From Bacillota bacterium (GTDB taxonomy: Bacteria > Bacillota > Clostridia > Christensenellales > Aristaeellaceae), in NCBI GenBank assembly GCA_023392515.1, contig JAEVYX010000067.1, positions 1 through 17,736 on the forward strand: 17,736 nucleotides of DNA, in the 5' to 3' direction. A program made the translations under genes and the position numbers. Shown here one piece after another: positions 1 through 8,826 of this stretch. Within the stretch, counting starts at the first letter, position 1. Every line of letters begins with the position of its first letter. The notes under the pieces were generated by a model. The model worked only from the letters and a program-made list of their open reading frames with translations. It made no database searches and was not told the origin of the DNA.

Positions 1-1112
1 TAGTCCAGCTTCTTTTCGCTTAAGAAGGAGGCGCTCAGCGTGGCATACCGGGAAGTGAGAAGCCTTGCCGTGCTTAAAAAATCGATATAGGCCGTCCTTA
101 CATGCCGGATGGACCGCCTTTGCATCAACTCCTGAAATACACCGGAAATATAACTTTTCAGCTTGGGCCAATCCCTGGCGCCTACCAAATCCTGCAGCCG
201 GGCCTGGTTGACCCTGGGCAATGCTTCTTCTATGGGCCGCTGGGCCTTTTGATAGGTTATGCAAAAATCATTAGAAAAAAAACAGTCGTCGCAGGCTTCT
301 TCCGCCTCCAACAGCATGGCTTGCAATTGGACTTCGTCATGGGGCATGCTGATCCCCGCCTGAAACTCCACCTCATAATACTGGCGGATATTGGCTGCTG
401 CCAAATGCATATGGTCAGCCGCAAGCGTGGCATCCTCCGGCTTTTGGGAAAGGGGCAGCATCAGATAAATGCGCAATAGGCCGCTTTGCTCCACGCTTAC
501 GATGACGGGCTCATCCCATACCTTTTCCAGCATGACCCGGATGGACTTGTAAAACATTTCCTGGCTTTCAGCGGGCAGCACCTGCGTTCCGCACCGGCAT
601 GCCACTGCCATATACAATCCGGGAAGCAGCGCCTGGGCAGGCGCCGGGGGCATTTTTTTCCCGCCGGCCGGAAGAAGCAGGCATTCCCGCAAATATTCCC
701 GAAGCACACTTTTTGGGCTGTGGGCAGGCTCGGCGGCCTCCATGGTAATGGTCACCCGCGCCAGGGTATCCAGTATGCTTTTTTCATTCAATTCACTTTT
801 CAATATGTATTGGGACGCGCCCAGCAAAATGGCTTTTTGCGCATAGGCAAAATCGTTGTAATGGGTCAAAATCACCACATACAGGGATGGCTTTCGGGCC
901 TTCAGCTTTTCGATCAGCATCAGACCATCCATCACAGGCATCCGAATATCGGTAAGCAAAATATCGGGGTCGGTCTTTTGAAAAATTTCCAGAGCCTCCT
1001 GGCCGTTGGCCGCCTCGCCCACAATGGAAAAGCCATGGCCCTCCCAATCCACGGTGGTCTTCAGGCCAAGCCGAACCAAATATTCATCGTCGGCAATCAG
1101 TATTTTTTTCAC
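1..1112 (-). CDS. YesN-like response regulator (partial, C-terminus beyond left edge)
   Basis: Receiver-domain response regulator, probably the cytoplasmic partner of the adjacent YesM-like kinase. The minus-strand frame is open from a GTG at 1112-1110 to the window edge, giving about 370 residues. Residues 1-120 form a receiver domain: acidic pair D8/D9, phospho-acceptor D55 in LLTDIRMP, conserved T83 in VILTHYND and K105 in YILKSE. The remaining 250 residues are the long linker region typical of YesN regulators. The AraC-type helix-turn-helix expected at the end of this family lies outside the window, so DNA binding is inferred. The GTG is chosen because the receiver starts right there (VKKILIADDE) and a GAAGGG lies upstream; no ATG in this frame would keep the receiver intact. 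It is divergent from the kinase gene across a 137-bp gap. Confidence 0.93.
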   Translation of the reverse strand, partial: MKKILIADDEYLVRLGLKTTVDWEGHGFSIVGEAANGQEALEIFQKTDPDILLTDIRMPVMDGLMLIEKLKARKPSLYVVILTHYNDFAYAQKAILLGASQYILKSELNEKSILDTLARVTITMEAAEPAHSPKSVLREYLRECLLLPAGGKKMPPAPAQALLPGLYMAVACRCGTQVLPAESQEMFYKSIRVMLEKVWDEPVIVSVEQSGLLRIYLMLPLSQKPEDATLAADHMHLAAANIRQYYEVEFQAGISMPHDEVQLQAMLLEAEEACDDCFFSNDFCITYQKAQRPIEEALPRVNQARLQDLVGARDWPKLKSYISGVFQELMQRRSIRHVRTAYIDFLSTARLLTSRYATLSASFLSEKKLD

Positions 1113-1146
1113 TTCACCGTTCACCCTTCAATAGGTCAGGCGTGTT

Positions 1147-1175
1147 TTGACATCCCATGAAAACCATGATAGGAT
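1147..1175 (+). promoter_or_regulatory. Candidate sigma-A promoter for the histidine kinase
   Basis: TTGACA at 1147-1152 (a perfect -35), a 17-nt spacer and TAGGAT at 1170-1175 (4 of 6 matches to TATAAT). It would start transcription about 70 nt before the kinase ATG at 1250. This is pattern matching only. Confidence 0.45.
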
Positions 1176-1194
1176 AAGGCATCAGTCTTTGCAA
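1166..1194 (-). promoter_or_regulatory. Candidate sigma-A promoter for the response regulator
   Basis: Reading the minus strand, TTGCAA (1194-1189), a 17-nt spacer and TATCAT (1171-1166, 5 of 6 matches to TATAAT). It would give a short leader before the GTG at 1112. Its -10 hexamer overlaps the -10 of the plus-strand promoter by two bases, so the two promoters are interleaved and could not both be occupied at once. Confidence 0.4.
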
Positions 1195-1249
1195 CGTTAT
1201 TCAAGTATATCATACACGTTCAGGCCGCGCAAGAACAGGAGGGGCTTCT

Positions 1250-3004
1250 ATGTTCTTCCGTACCGTAAGGTTCAAAATCCTGGTGATTTTGATTCTGTTT
1301 TCCCTGTCCGCCATGGGCGTAGTTTTGGTGACGGTCTACCGCACCTCCTATGCTCTTTTGCGCACCAATGAAATGAGCTATAACGTGGAGGCTACCAGCC
1401 GCACCAAGGAAAGCTTTGAGTTTGTGCTGGATACGGTATACAAAACCGCCAAGGGACTTCTGGAAAACGCGGATATTTACAATGCCCTGCGCAGCGACGT
1501 TATTGAGGACAGCCCGGAGGCGACAACGCTGAAAAACACCATGTCCTCCCTGCTCAAGGCCAGCATTTATCCGTCTCAATATATTGCCGGCATCCATGTG
1601 GCCGGAGCCAGGCCTGTTAAGTTTTTCTCCAGCATTCCCTCGGTGGATGAAGATATTTTGCGCTCCTTGGCCGCTCCCTATTTTGAGGATACGGGCGCCA
1701 GCCGACAACCCAACAGCTTTACCGGCCGCAAGCAAATTGTGTACTATCCCGGCGTTACCAAAACGGTAATCCAGTACCTGTGCCCAGTTTACAACATCGT
1801 GGATGGCAGCATTGTGGGGCTCGTCATCATCGATATCGATTATGGCATGCTGGAGGAAATGTTCCTCATCTCCTCCATGAAAAATGAGGACAAGGCCCTC
1901 ATCGTCCGCTCCAATGGGGACATTATCTTCAACTATCCTTACAATGTCACTCTGGATTCAGTGCTGCGCGACTATCCCCAATTGCTTACCCAGTCGGAAA
2001 CTCAGTTCAGTGGGGAAGTTTTCGGGGCGGAAATGCTCATTGTTTCGGATACCATTGCCTATACGGATTGGCATATCATCCGCATGATTTCCATGGCCCG
2101 GATCACCAAGGATACCCGCAGCATACAGGAACTGATGGGCCGGGTCGCGCTTATATTTTCCGGCATCAGCATCTTTTTAAGCATTGTCATTTCCCGCATC
2201 TTGACCGCTCCCATCACAAGGCTTACCCAAGCCTTTCAGCGAGCGGAACGGGGAGATTTGCGGGCCAGCGTATCCATTACCACCAGGGACGAGATGGGAA
2301 ATCTGGGCGAGTCCTTCAATGGAATGATGAAAAAACTGAACCAGTATTTCCATCAGGAGCTGGAGCTGCGCCAGAAAAAGAATGATATGGAGCTGGAGGT
2401 CCTCCAGGCCCAGGTAAACCCGCATTTTTTATACAACACACTGGATTCCATCAAGTGGCTGGCCATGCTGCAAAGCGTAAACAACATCGCCGAAATGACC
2501 ACTGCACTCATCAACCTGCTCAAATACAATTTGTCAAAGGAAGGGCTGCTAGTTACGCTTTCAGACGAGGTGGAAAGCGTGGTGAACTATATTAAGGTAC
2601 AAAAATATCGCTACGGCACAGGGTTTGACCTGAAGCTGGAGCTTTCTCCCGATACGCTCAACATGCACATGCTAAGGTTCCTCCTGCAGCCGCTGGTGGA
2701 AAATTGCATTCTCCATGCCTTTGGGCAGATGGAAGATCCGGGCACCATCACCATTCAATCCTTTGCGAAAAATGAAGTCCTTCATATCAAAGTGATCGAC
2801 AACGGGGAGGGTATGGACGTCACCCTGGTGCAGCCTGTGGAGGAAGAGAAAGGCACGCGGTTTAAAAATATTGGCATCAACAACATTCGGGAGCGAATCA
2901 AGCTCCATTACGGCCAGAGCTATGGGCTGAGCTATCAAAGCGAGCCGAACAAGGGCACTACCGCAGAATTGACGCTGCCTGTTTCCATTCCAAATTCTCC
3001 CTAA
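1250..3004 (+). CDS. YesM-like sensor histidine kinase
   Basis: Membrane sensor kinase, 584 aa. In order: a transmembrane helix at about 9-29; an extracytoplasmic region to about 295 that resembles the Cache-type sensor of YesM kinases; a second helix at about 299-317; a HAMP region to about 370; then the His_kinase/HATPase module. The phospho-acceptor is H392 in QVNPHFLYNTLDSIKW, the HPxFLYN-type box of this family. The N box is E484/N485 in PLVENCILHA, the G1 box starts at D517 (DNGEGM), and the G2 box is GINNIRERI at about 540. A strong SD (AGGAGGGG) precedes the ATG. In this family the kinase reports extracellular sugars to the AraC-type regulator encoded beside it; the ligand here is unknown, though an importer gene follows 199 bp downstream. 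Confidence 0.95.
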   Translation: MFFRTVRFKILVILILFSLSAMGVVLVTVYRTSYALLRTNEMSYNVEATSRTKESFEFVLDTVYKTAKGLLENADIYNALRSDVIEDSPEATTLKNTMSSLLKASIYPSQYIAGIHVAGARPVKFFSSIPSVDEDILRSLAAPYFEDTGASRQPNSFTGRKQIVYYPGVTKTVIQYLCPVYNIVDGSIVGLVIIDIDYGMLEEMFLISSMKNEDKALIVRSNGDIIFNYPYNVTLDSVLRDYPQLLTQSETQFSGEVFGAEMLIVSDTIAYTDWHIIRMISMARITKDTRSIQELMGRVALIFSGISIFLSIVISRILTAPITRLTQAFQRAERGDLRASVSITTRDEMGNLGESFNGMMKKLNQYFHQELELRQKKNDMELEVLQAQVNPHFLYNTLDSIKWLAMLQSVNNIAEMTTALINLLKYNLSKEGLLVTLSDEVESVVNYIKVQKYRYGTGFDLKLELSPDTLNMHMLRFLLQPLVENCILHAFGQMEDPGTITIQSFAKNEVLHIKVIDNGEGMDVTLVQPVEEEKGTRFKNIGINNIRERIKLHYGQSYGLSYQSEPNKGTTAELTLPVSIPNSP

Positions 3005-3140
3005 GCATAATAAAGTATTAATTTTCAAAACAGAATGCGAAAAAACATATGTATTAAACAAAAAATTGCTGTATGTTTGTAAGGATTCCATAATTATTTA
3101 CATTGCTTTGCCCTCTCGAAAATGCTACTTTAAGAACACA

Positions 3141-3180
3141 TTCATTCGGGAGGGTTTTTGTTCCCCTGCGGGGGAATGAA
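3141..3180 (+). promoter_or_regulatory. Leader hairpin before the first solute-binding protein
   Basis: TTCCCC (3161-3166) pairs with GGGGAA (3171-3176) around a TGCG loop, and TTCATTC (3141-3147) is an alternative partner for GAATGAA (3174-3180). The structure lies just before the AAGGAGGAG ribosome site (3190-3198) of the gene at 3204. There is no T-run after it, so it is not an obvious terminator. It could stabilise the mRNA 5' end or modulate translation. The rest of the 3005-3203 gap is AT-rich and shows no promoter I would trust. Confidence 0.4.
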
Positions 3181-3203
3181 ATATATTTGAAGGAGGAGAC
3201 CAC

Positions 3204-4589
3204 ATGAAGAAGTCCCTTGCTCTAATTCTCACCGCTGTCCTTCTTTTGTCCGCTGTTAGCTTCGCATCTGCGGATGCGGCGTTCGACTGGAAAAAGTATG
3301 AGGGCACAACCATCCAGGTGGCGTTTGTCGAGCATACCACTTCCAATGCCATCATCAGCAAGGTGGAGGACTTTGAGGCTCTGACCGGCATCACCGTCGA
3401 AACCTCTGTCACCCCGGAAGCCAACTACTTTGACAAAGTCAATGCAGCCTTGGCCTCCCGTACCGGCAGCATCGATCTGTTCATGTCCGGCGCATACCAA
3501 TTGTGGGACTACTCCACCGCCGGTTATGTGGAAGATTTGACGCCCTACCTCGAAAACAGCGCCGGTATGATCCCCGATTATGACTTTGAAGACCTGATTC
3601 AAAGCGCTGTGGCTGCTTTGAAATGGGACGGCGTTCCCGGCCATGCTGTAGGCACCGGCGCTCAACTAGGCTTGCCACTTTGCTTCGAATTGTACAGCCT
3701 GGCTTACAACAAAAAGGCCTTTGCGGATAAAAACCTGGAAGTTCCCAAAACCTATGAAGAGCTTTTGGAAGTCAGCAAAGCCCTGAAAGACTGGAACGGC
3801 CCCGGCTCCTATGCCTTGGCCATCCGCGGCGCCCGCGACTGGGGCACCATCCATCCCGGCTATATGTCCACCTTCGCAAACTTCGGCGCCAAAGACTTTG
3901 AAATCGTAGAAAACAAGCTGGTATCCCGCCTGGATTCCCCCGAATCCATCGCCATGACCGAATTCTGGGTAGACCTGATCAAGACCGGCGGCGCTCCTTC
4001 CTGGTCCAAATACACCTGGTATGAAGCAGGTGCAGACCTGGGCGCCGGCAAGGCCGCCATGCTCTTTGACGCCGACAACAACGGCATCACCCAGAACTGG
4101 ATAAAGGACGGCATCCCCGCCTCTGCGGAAGCCGGCAACATCGCCTGGGCCGTAATGCCCGTAGCCAAGGAAGGCGATACCCCCTACTCCAACTACTGGA
4201 CCTGGTCCATGGCCATGAACGGCAACTCCGATGCGAAAGACGCGGCCTGGCTGTTCCTGCAATATTTCACCAGCAAGGAATTCGCCTCCTACGCTTCCAT
4301 CACCGAATACAACATGGACCCCATCCGCACCTCTGTGTGGGAAGACCCGGCTTTCATCGCCAAGATGGAACAGCATGAAGGCTATATCGAGTCCTTCAAT
4401 GCCACCATCGACTCCACCTCCATCCTCTTTACCCCCCAGCCCTACTTCTTCGACACCACCACCGAATGGGCAGCCACGCTGCAGGATATCGTGATGGGCC
4501 AGTACAAGAGCGTGGAAGAAGGCATGAAGACTTTGGCTGAAAAGGTCAACAAGGTTGTAGGCGAAATCGATCTGAGCGATTACGAATAA
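3204..4589 (+). CDS. ABC importer extracellular solute-binding protein (family 1)
   Basis: Substrate-capturing subunit of a CUT1-type sugar importer, 461 aa. Residues 1-25 are a signal peptide (MKKSLALILTAVLLLSAV... with ASA/ADA cleavage sites), followed by a typical two-lobed family 1 binding protein: an IQVAFVEHT first strand, FDKVNAALASRTGSIDLFM, and a C-terminal SVEEGMKTLAEKVNKVV helix. There is no cysteine at the end of the signal peptide, so the usual Gram-positive lipoprotein anchor is missing. The start has the strong SD AAGGAGGAG six bases upstream. It opens an operon with two permeases and two ATPases. The ligand cannot be read from sequence; a monosaccharide, polyol or oligosaccharide is possible. 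Assignment to the family is secure. Confidence 0.94.
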   Translation: MKKSLALILTAVLLLSAVSFASADAAFDWKKYEGTTIQVAFVEHTTSNAIISKVEDFEALTGITVETSVTPEANYFDKVNAALASRTGSIDLFMSGAYQLWDYSTAGYVEDLTPYLENSAGMIPDYDFEDLIQSAVAALKWDGVPGHAVGTGAQLGLPLCFELYSLAYNKKAFADKNLEVPKTYEELLEVSKALKDWNGPGSYALAIRGARDWGTIHPGYMSTFANFGAKDFEIVENKLVSRLDSPESIAMTEFWVDLIKTGGAPSWSKYTWYEAGADLGAGKAAMLFDADNNGITQNWIKDGIPASAEAGNIAWAVMPVAKEGDTPYSNYWTWSMAMNGNSDAKDAAWLFLQYFTSKEFASYASITEYNMDPIRTSVWEDPAFIAKMEQHEGYIESFNATIDSTSILFTPQPYFFDTTTEWAATLQDIVMGQYKSVEEGMKTLAEKVNKVVGEIDLSDYE

Positions 4590-4616
4590 TCCTCCTCTTC
4601 ATCCTCAAGTACCAAT

Positions 4617-4655
4617 GCAGCGCCTGTCCCGCCGGTGAGGCAGGACAGGCGCTGC
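4617..4655 (+). promoter_or_regulatory. Intercistronic 13-bp stem-loop after solute-binding protein
   Basis: GCAGCGCCTGTCC (4617-4629) is perfectly complementary to GGACAGGCGCTGC (4643-4655). GCC (4631-4633) and GGC (4639-4641) can pair inside the loop. No T-run follows and the permease ribosome site comes 20 nt later, so this is better read as a processing, attenuation or mRNA 3'-end protection structure than as a full terminator. Such structures commonly let a binding protein be made in excess over its permeases. Confidence 0.75.
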
Positions 4656-4691
4656 CGGTAAAACCCATTTCCAATAAAGGAGGCGCGCCCT

Positions 4692-5633
4692 ATGCACCTG
4701 AATGTGGGAAGCAAAAAGGCTCAGCCCAAAAAGCCTGTGAACTATAACGAGATTCCCGCCAGCATCCGGCGCAGGCCCTACTATGTAGTGTTGCCCGGCC
4801 TTATGATCCTGATTGGCATCATGATTCCCTTCGTAACGGCTATCGCCCTTTCCATGACCAATTATTCCTTTAAGCTGCCCACCACAAAATTCGTATTTTT
4901 GAAAAACTGGATCAACCTGTTTACGGATATGGAGTTTTATCGGGCGCTGTGGGTAACGATTCGGTATGCCGCCTATGCCACCGGTATCCAAATGCTTTTG
5001 GGTACCTGTGTTGCGCTGCTTTTGCGCAAGGACAATCCTTTCAGCCGCGCCCTGAAGGTGCTGTTCACCTTTCCCCTCATGGTTGCCCCGGCCATTGCGG
5101 TGCTGGTATGGCAGCTGATGACCAGCAATACCGTAGGCGTGCTGGAGAAATTCCTGAACCTGTTTGGCATATACAACTTTCCTTGGGCAGCCAGCAGCCA
5201 AACCGCCATGTTCACTGTGGTATTGATTGATACCTGGGTCAACATGCCCTTTGTCATTCTGCTGGTGCTGGCAGGTATACAATCCCTGCCCAAATCCCCC
5301 TTCGAGGCAGCACAGGTGGACGGGGCCAGCGCCTTTTTCACCTTTAAGACCCTCACGCTGCCCATGCTCAAGCCCTTCATGTACATCGCGCTGCTCTTTC
5401 GCCTCATGGCTTCCCTGCAGGAGTTTGGCATTATCTTCGCGCTCACCAAGGGCGGCCCCGGCAATACGCTGATGAATCTATCCCTCACGGGGTATCTGAC
5501 AGGCTTCACCTACCAGCGGCTGGGGGCGGCGCTGCCCTATCTGCTGGTGCTATGGGCCATCGTAAATATTTCGGCACGCTTTATCGTAAAAAGGCAGCGG
5601 CAGTTGACCTTGCAAGCCGCCGGCCGGGAATAA
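4692..5633 (+). CDS. ABC sugar importer permease, MalF-type
   Basis: Inner-membrane channel subunit, 313 aa. A basic cytoplasmic N-terminus (about 1-30) is followed by about six transmembrane helices, starting with YYVVLPGLMILIGIMIPFVTAIAL. The cytoplasmic EAA loop that docks on the ATPase is EAAQVDGASAFFTFKTLTLPML, starting at E205, and the C-terminal KGGPGNTLMNLSLTGYL segment is typical of MalF-type subunits. The start is fixed by AAGGAGG at 4677-4683. It lies 102 nt after the binding protein, separated by a strong hairpin, and 18 nt before the partner permease. It pairs with the 5652 product to form the pore. Confidence 0.95.
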   Translation: MHLNVGSKKAQPKKPVNYNEIPASIRRRPYYVVLPGLMILIGIMIPFVTAIALSMTNYSFKLPTTKFVFLKNWINLFTDMEFYRALWVTIRYAAYATGIQMLLGTCVALLLRKDNPFSRALKVLFTFPLMVAPAIAVLVWQLMTSNTVGVLEKFLNLFGIYNFPWAASSQTAMFTVVLIDTWVNMPFVILLVLAGIQSLPKSPFEAAQVDGASAFFTFKTLTLPMLKPFMYIALLFRLMASLQEFGIIFALTKGGPGNTLMNLSLTGYLTGFTYQRLGAALPYLLVLWAIVNISARFIVKRQRQLTLQAAGRE

Positions 5634-5651
5634 CGGGAAGGAGGTCTACCT

Positions 5652-6518
5652 ATGAAAAAGCAATCCCTTCTTGCATCAAAAGCGCCTTCTTCCTACCATC
5701 ACCTAACGCATGCCCTGGGCTTTGTGGGGCGGAATCTAGCGCTTTTGGTCTTTGCCATCTTTGCCTTGTTCCCCATCATCTGGATGGTCACCTGCACCTT
5801 TAAGTCTGACGCCGAAATGTACACCACGGTGTTTAACTTTACACCCACCCTTAGCAACTATGAGCAGGTGCTTATCGGCACGGATTATTTCAAAGCCTTC
5901 TTCCAAAACCTTATCGTGGCGGGCGGCGCGGTGCTGCTCACCATCGTGGCCGGTGTTCCTGCCGCTTACGGGCTGGCCCGGTACAACTTCAAAAACAAGG
6001 AAGACATCGCCTTCCAAATTCTTTCCTTCAAATTTGCCCCCGAAATCCTGGTGATCCTCCCAGTGTTTTTGATCTTTCAAAAGCTGGGGCTGTATGACAC
6101 CTATTTCGGGCTGATCTGGGTCTATCAATTGATTACCATGCCGCTGCTCATTTGGGTGGTACGGGGCTATTTCGAGGACATCAGCGTGGAAATCGAGCAG
6201 GCCGCCCAGCTGGACGGCTACCGCTGGTACGAAATCTTCTGGAAGATTCTCCTGCCGCTGATCAAGCCCGGCCTTGTGGCATCGGGGCTTCTGGCCTTCA
6301 TCTTCGCCTGGAACAGCTTCACCTTCCCCCTGATTTTAAGCGGGTTCAAGATTCAAACCATCACCATTACGTCGCTGCGCTACATCGCCTCCGACAGCGT
6401 CCACTACGGCCAGGTTGCCGTGGCGGCCACGGTGGCCATTACCCCGGAGATTATCGCGGCGCTGTTCATCCAAAAACACCTGGTCCGTGGCCTCAGCTTC
6501 GGCGCGGTGAAAGGGTAG
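5652..6518 (+). CDS. ABC sugar importer permease, MalG-type
   Basis: Second channel subunit, 288 aa, with six predicted helices. It shows the MalG hallmarks: ALFPIIWMVTCTFKSDAEMYTT near the N-terminus (about 35-60), an EAA loop EIEQAAQLDGYRWYEIFWKI around E182, and a C-terminal FIQKHLVRGLSFGAVKG, the tail that in this family sits near the ATPase interface. The SD is GGAAGGAGG, directly after the stop of the preceding permease. It is co-transcribed with both permease and ATPase genes; the next start is only 10 nt away and its ribosome site overlaps this stop codon. Confidence 0.95.
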   Translation: MKKQSLLASKAPSSYHHLTHALGFVGRNLALLVFAIFALFPIIWMVTCTFKSDAEMYTTVFNFTPTLSNYEQVLIGTDYFKAFFQNLIVAGGAVLLTIVAGVPAAYGLARYNFKNKEDIAFQILSFKFAPEILVILPVFLIFQKLGLYDTYFGLIWVYQLITMPLLIWVVRGYFEDISVEIEQAAQLDGYRWYEIFWKILLPLIKPGLVASGLLAFIFAWNSFTFPLILSGFKIQTITITSLRYIASDSVHYGQVAVAATVAITPEIIAALFIQKHLVRGLSFGAVKG

Positions 6519-6528
6519 GAGGCGCGTT

Positions 6529-7695
6529 ATGGCAAGCATAGAACTGATCGGCGTCACCAAGCGCTATGACAAAAAAACGGCTATCAGCAACCTTTCCCTT
6601 GATGTTAAGGATAACGAGTTTTTCGTGCTGTTCGGCCCGGCCGGGGCGGGAAAAACGACCACCCTCAAGTGCATTGCCGGTGTGGAATTTCCCCAGGAAG
6701 GGCTGGTCAAAATCGGCGGGGAGATCGTAAACCTCATTGAGCCCAGCTTTCGCAACGTCTCCATGGTGTTTGAAAACTATGCGCTCTATCCCCACCTGAG
6801 CGTGTATGACAACATTGCTTCCCCCTTACGGTCCAAGCTCTACCGCAAGGATGAGGCGTACATCAAACAGGCTATCGACAAGATTGCAAGGCTTATGAAG
6901 ATCGATGGGCTGTATGACCGCAAGCCCAGCCAATTATCCAACGGCCAGCGCCAGAGGGTCGCCATCGGCCGGTGCCTGGTGCGCACCCCCAATGTGTTTT
7001 TGATGGATGAGCCGCTGGCCCACCTGGACGCCAAGCTCAAGCATCTAATGCGCACAGAACTTAAGGAAATGCAAAGCGAATTCAACACCACCACCATTTA
7101 TGTCACCCACGATTATATGGAGGCCATGAGCCTTGCCGACCGAATCGCGGTTATGGACAAGGGCGAAATCAGGCAGCTGGGCACCGCCCAGCAGATGTAT
7201 TACACCCCCGGCAGCGAGTTTGTGGCGCGGCTTTTCGGCGAGCCGGAAATCAACCTGTTCCCCGGCGAGTTCGTCAAGGAAAACGGCGCGTGCGTATTGC
7301 ACACCGCCATCGGCCTTTCCTTTACCCCGCCGGAGGATGTGTGCAAAGTCCTCTCCGGCTACAAAACCAACCAGCTTGATATCGGCATCCGGGGCAACGA
7401 TATCCGTTTCTCCCTAACCCAGGGCGGGGAAGGCTGGCTGAAGGGCACCGTATACGCCAACGAGCCCATCGGCAACAAGGTTATCATGACCGTAGCCATG
7501 GGCGATATCCACCTGCAGGTGGTAGCTCCCAACGATACCAGGGCTGCGTTGGACGCGCCGGTTTACCTGCAATTGAACACCGATAATATGCTCTATTTTG
7601 ACCGCAGCAGCCAGGAGTTCGTCACCCGGCACGATGTGGATACCATCACCTCCATCGACCGGATGCGGTCCCGCGGGAAAGGAGGCGTATGCTAA
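6529..7695 (+). CDS. ABC importer ATPase 1 (MalK/UgpC-type, non-canonical)
   Basis: Cytoplasmic ATP-hydrolysing subunit, 388 aa, with an N-terminal ABC domain and a C-terminal regulatory TOBE-type domain from about 240. Walker A is GPAGAGKT (36-43), Walker B VFLMDE (156-161), D-loop LAHLD and H-loop H194. Two departures from the norm are visible: the Q-loop residue is Glu (E82 in SMVFENYALYP, usually Gln), and the signature is LSNGQ (136-140) rather than LSGGQ. It is immediately followed by a second, different ATPase, so the pair may form a heterodimer. Paired ATPases are known for example in the rhizobial GlpS/GlpT glycerol importer. Substrate is undetermined. The SD GGAG overlaps the stop codon of the permease. 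Confidence 0.94.
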   Translation: MASIELIGVTKRYDKKTAISNLSLDVKDNEFFVLFGPAGAGKTTTLKCIAGVEFPQEGLVKIGGEIVNLIEPSFRNVSMVFENYALYPHLSVYDNIASPLRSKLYRKDEAYIKQAIDKIARLMKIDGLYDRKPSQLSNGQRQRVAIGRCLVRTPNVFLMDEPLAHLDAKLKHLMRTELKEMQSEFNTTTIYVTHDYMEAMSLADRIAVMDKGEIRQLGTAQQMYYTPGSEFVARLFGEPEINLFPGEFVKENGACVLHTAIGLSFTPPEDVCKVLSGYKTNQLDIGIRGNDIRFSLTQGGEGWLKGTVYANEPIGNKVIMTVAMGDIHLQVVAPNDTRAALDAPVYLQLNTDNMLYFDRSSQEFVTRHDVDTITSIDRMRSRGKGGVC

Positions 7696-8826
7696 ATGGC
7701 CCAACTAACCCTTCGCAACGTATTTAAGCGCTATGATAACGCAAAAGCCTCCCTGTTCTCCAAGAAAACACATAACGATTATGCGGTTAACGACCTGAGC
7801 TTCACCTGCCGGGACGGGGAGTTTGTAGGCATACTGGGCCCCTCGGGCTGCGGAAAATCCACCACGCTGCGCATGATCGCGGGGCTTGAAAAAATCACGG
7901 GCGGTGATATCTTTATTGGAGAAACGCGTATTAACGACCTCTTGCCCAAGGACCGGAACATCGGCCTGGCCTTTGAGGATTACGCGCTCTACCCGCCGCT
8001 TTCCGTGTACGACAACCTTGCCTTTAACCTCCGGGCAAAAAACACGCCCCCCGAGGAAATCAAAAAAGCCATCTCCCGCATCGCTCCGCTTATGAAGGTG
8101 GATGACCTGCTGGATATGAAGCCCCTGGCATTGTCCGGCGGGCAAAAGCAGCGCGTAAACATTGCCAGGGCGCTGGTGCGCAGGCCGGGCCTGCTGCTGC
8201 TGGATGAGCCCCTTTCCCACCTGGACGGCAAAATGCGCCAGCAATTACGCTATGAAATCAAGCGCATGCACCATGAAATCAAGTGCACTACCATTATCGT
8301 CACCCACGACCAGATGGAGGCCATGAGCCTGGCAGATCGGATCGCCATCATGGACCAGGGCAGGCTTCAGCAGATGGGCACACCCCTGGAAGTATACGAC
8401 GACCCCGCCAATGTTTTTGTAGCCGGGTTCATCGGCGAACCGCCCATGAACCTCATTAAGTCCACCATCGCAAAGGTGGATGGGGGTTTTGTCTTCACCT
8501 TTGCCGGAAGCGACCTTCGCATAGGCGTTCCCAGCCGGTATGACGCTCTTATTCATGACGGCATGGTTGTCACCCTGGGTGTCCGCCCCGTGGATGTGCT
8601 CTTGTGCAGCAAGGAAAATGGAGGCTCCCCCATCCCCGTCGCCGTGTACGAAAACCTGGGCGACGAGCGGCGCATCAGCGTGCGGGTGGGTGAAAACCTC
8701 CTGAACCTTACCACTGCCGAAAACGTATACTTTGACCGGGGCGAAACCATCTACCTAAGCTTCCGCGCGGAGCGCACCCACCTGTTTGACGTGGAAACAG
8801 GCAATCGGCTTCGCGCCTGCACATGA
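7696..8826 (+). CDS. ABC importer ATPase 2 (MalK/UgpC-type)
   Basis: Second ATPase of the operon, 376 aa, starting on the base after the first ATPase's stop, with GGAGG at 7681-7685. The ABC domain has Walker A GPSGCGKS (48-55), a canonical LSGGQ signature (146-150), Walker B LLLLDE (166-171) and H204. The Q-loop residue is again Glu (E94 in LAFEDYALYP). An insertion of about 12 residues (NAKASLFSKKTHNDYA) lies between the first strands, where MalK has a short turn. A C-terminal TOBE-like region includes VTLGVRPVDVLL. It differs from ATPase 1 throughout, so this is not a recent duplication. It probably forms one half of an ATPase heterodimer beneath the two permeases. Confidence 0.94.
   Translation: MAQLTLRNVFKRYDNAKASLFSKKTHNDYAVNDLSFTCRDGEFVGILGPSGCGKSTTLRMIAGLEKITGGDIFIGETRINDLLPKDRNIGLAFEDYALYPPLSVYDNLAFNLRAKNTPPEEIKKAISRIAPLMKVDDLLDMKPLALSGGQKQRVNIARALVRRPGLLLLDEPLSHLDGKMRQQLRYEIKRMHHEIKCTTIIVTHDQMEAMSLADRIAIMDQGRLQQMGTPLEVYDDPANVFVAGFIGEPPMNLIKSTIAKVDGGFVFTFAGSDLRIGVPSRYDALIHDGMVVTLGVRPVDVLLCSKENGGSPIPVAVYENLGDERRISVRVGENLLNLTTAENVYFDRGETIYLSFRAERTHLFDVETGNRLRACT

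Noticed and set aside
4617..4655. The strong stem after the first binding protein as an intrinsic terminator ending the transcript.
   Set aside because: It is followed by CGGTAAAACCC rather than a T-run, and the permease gene with a strong ribosome site follows closely; full termination would silence the rest of the operon.
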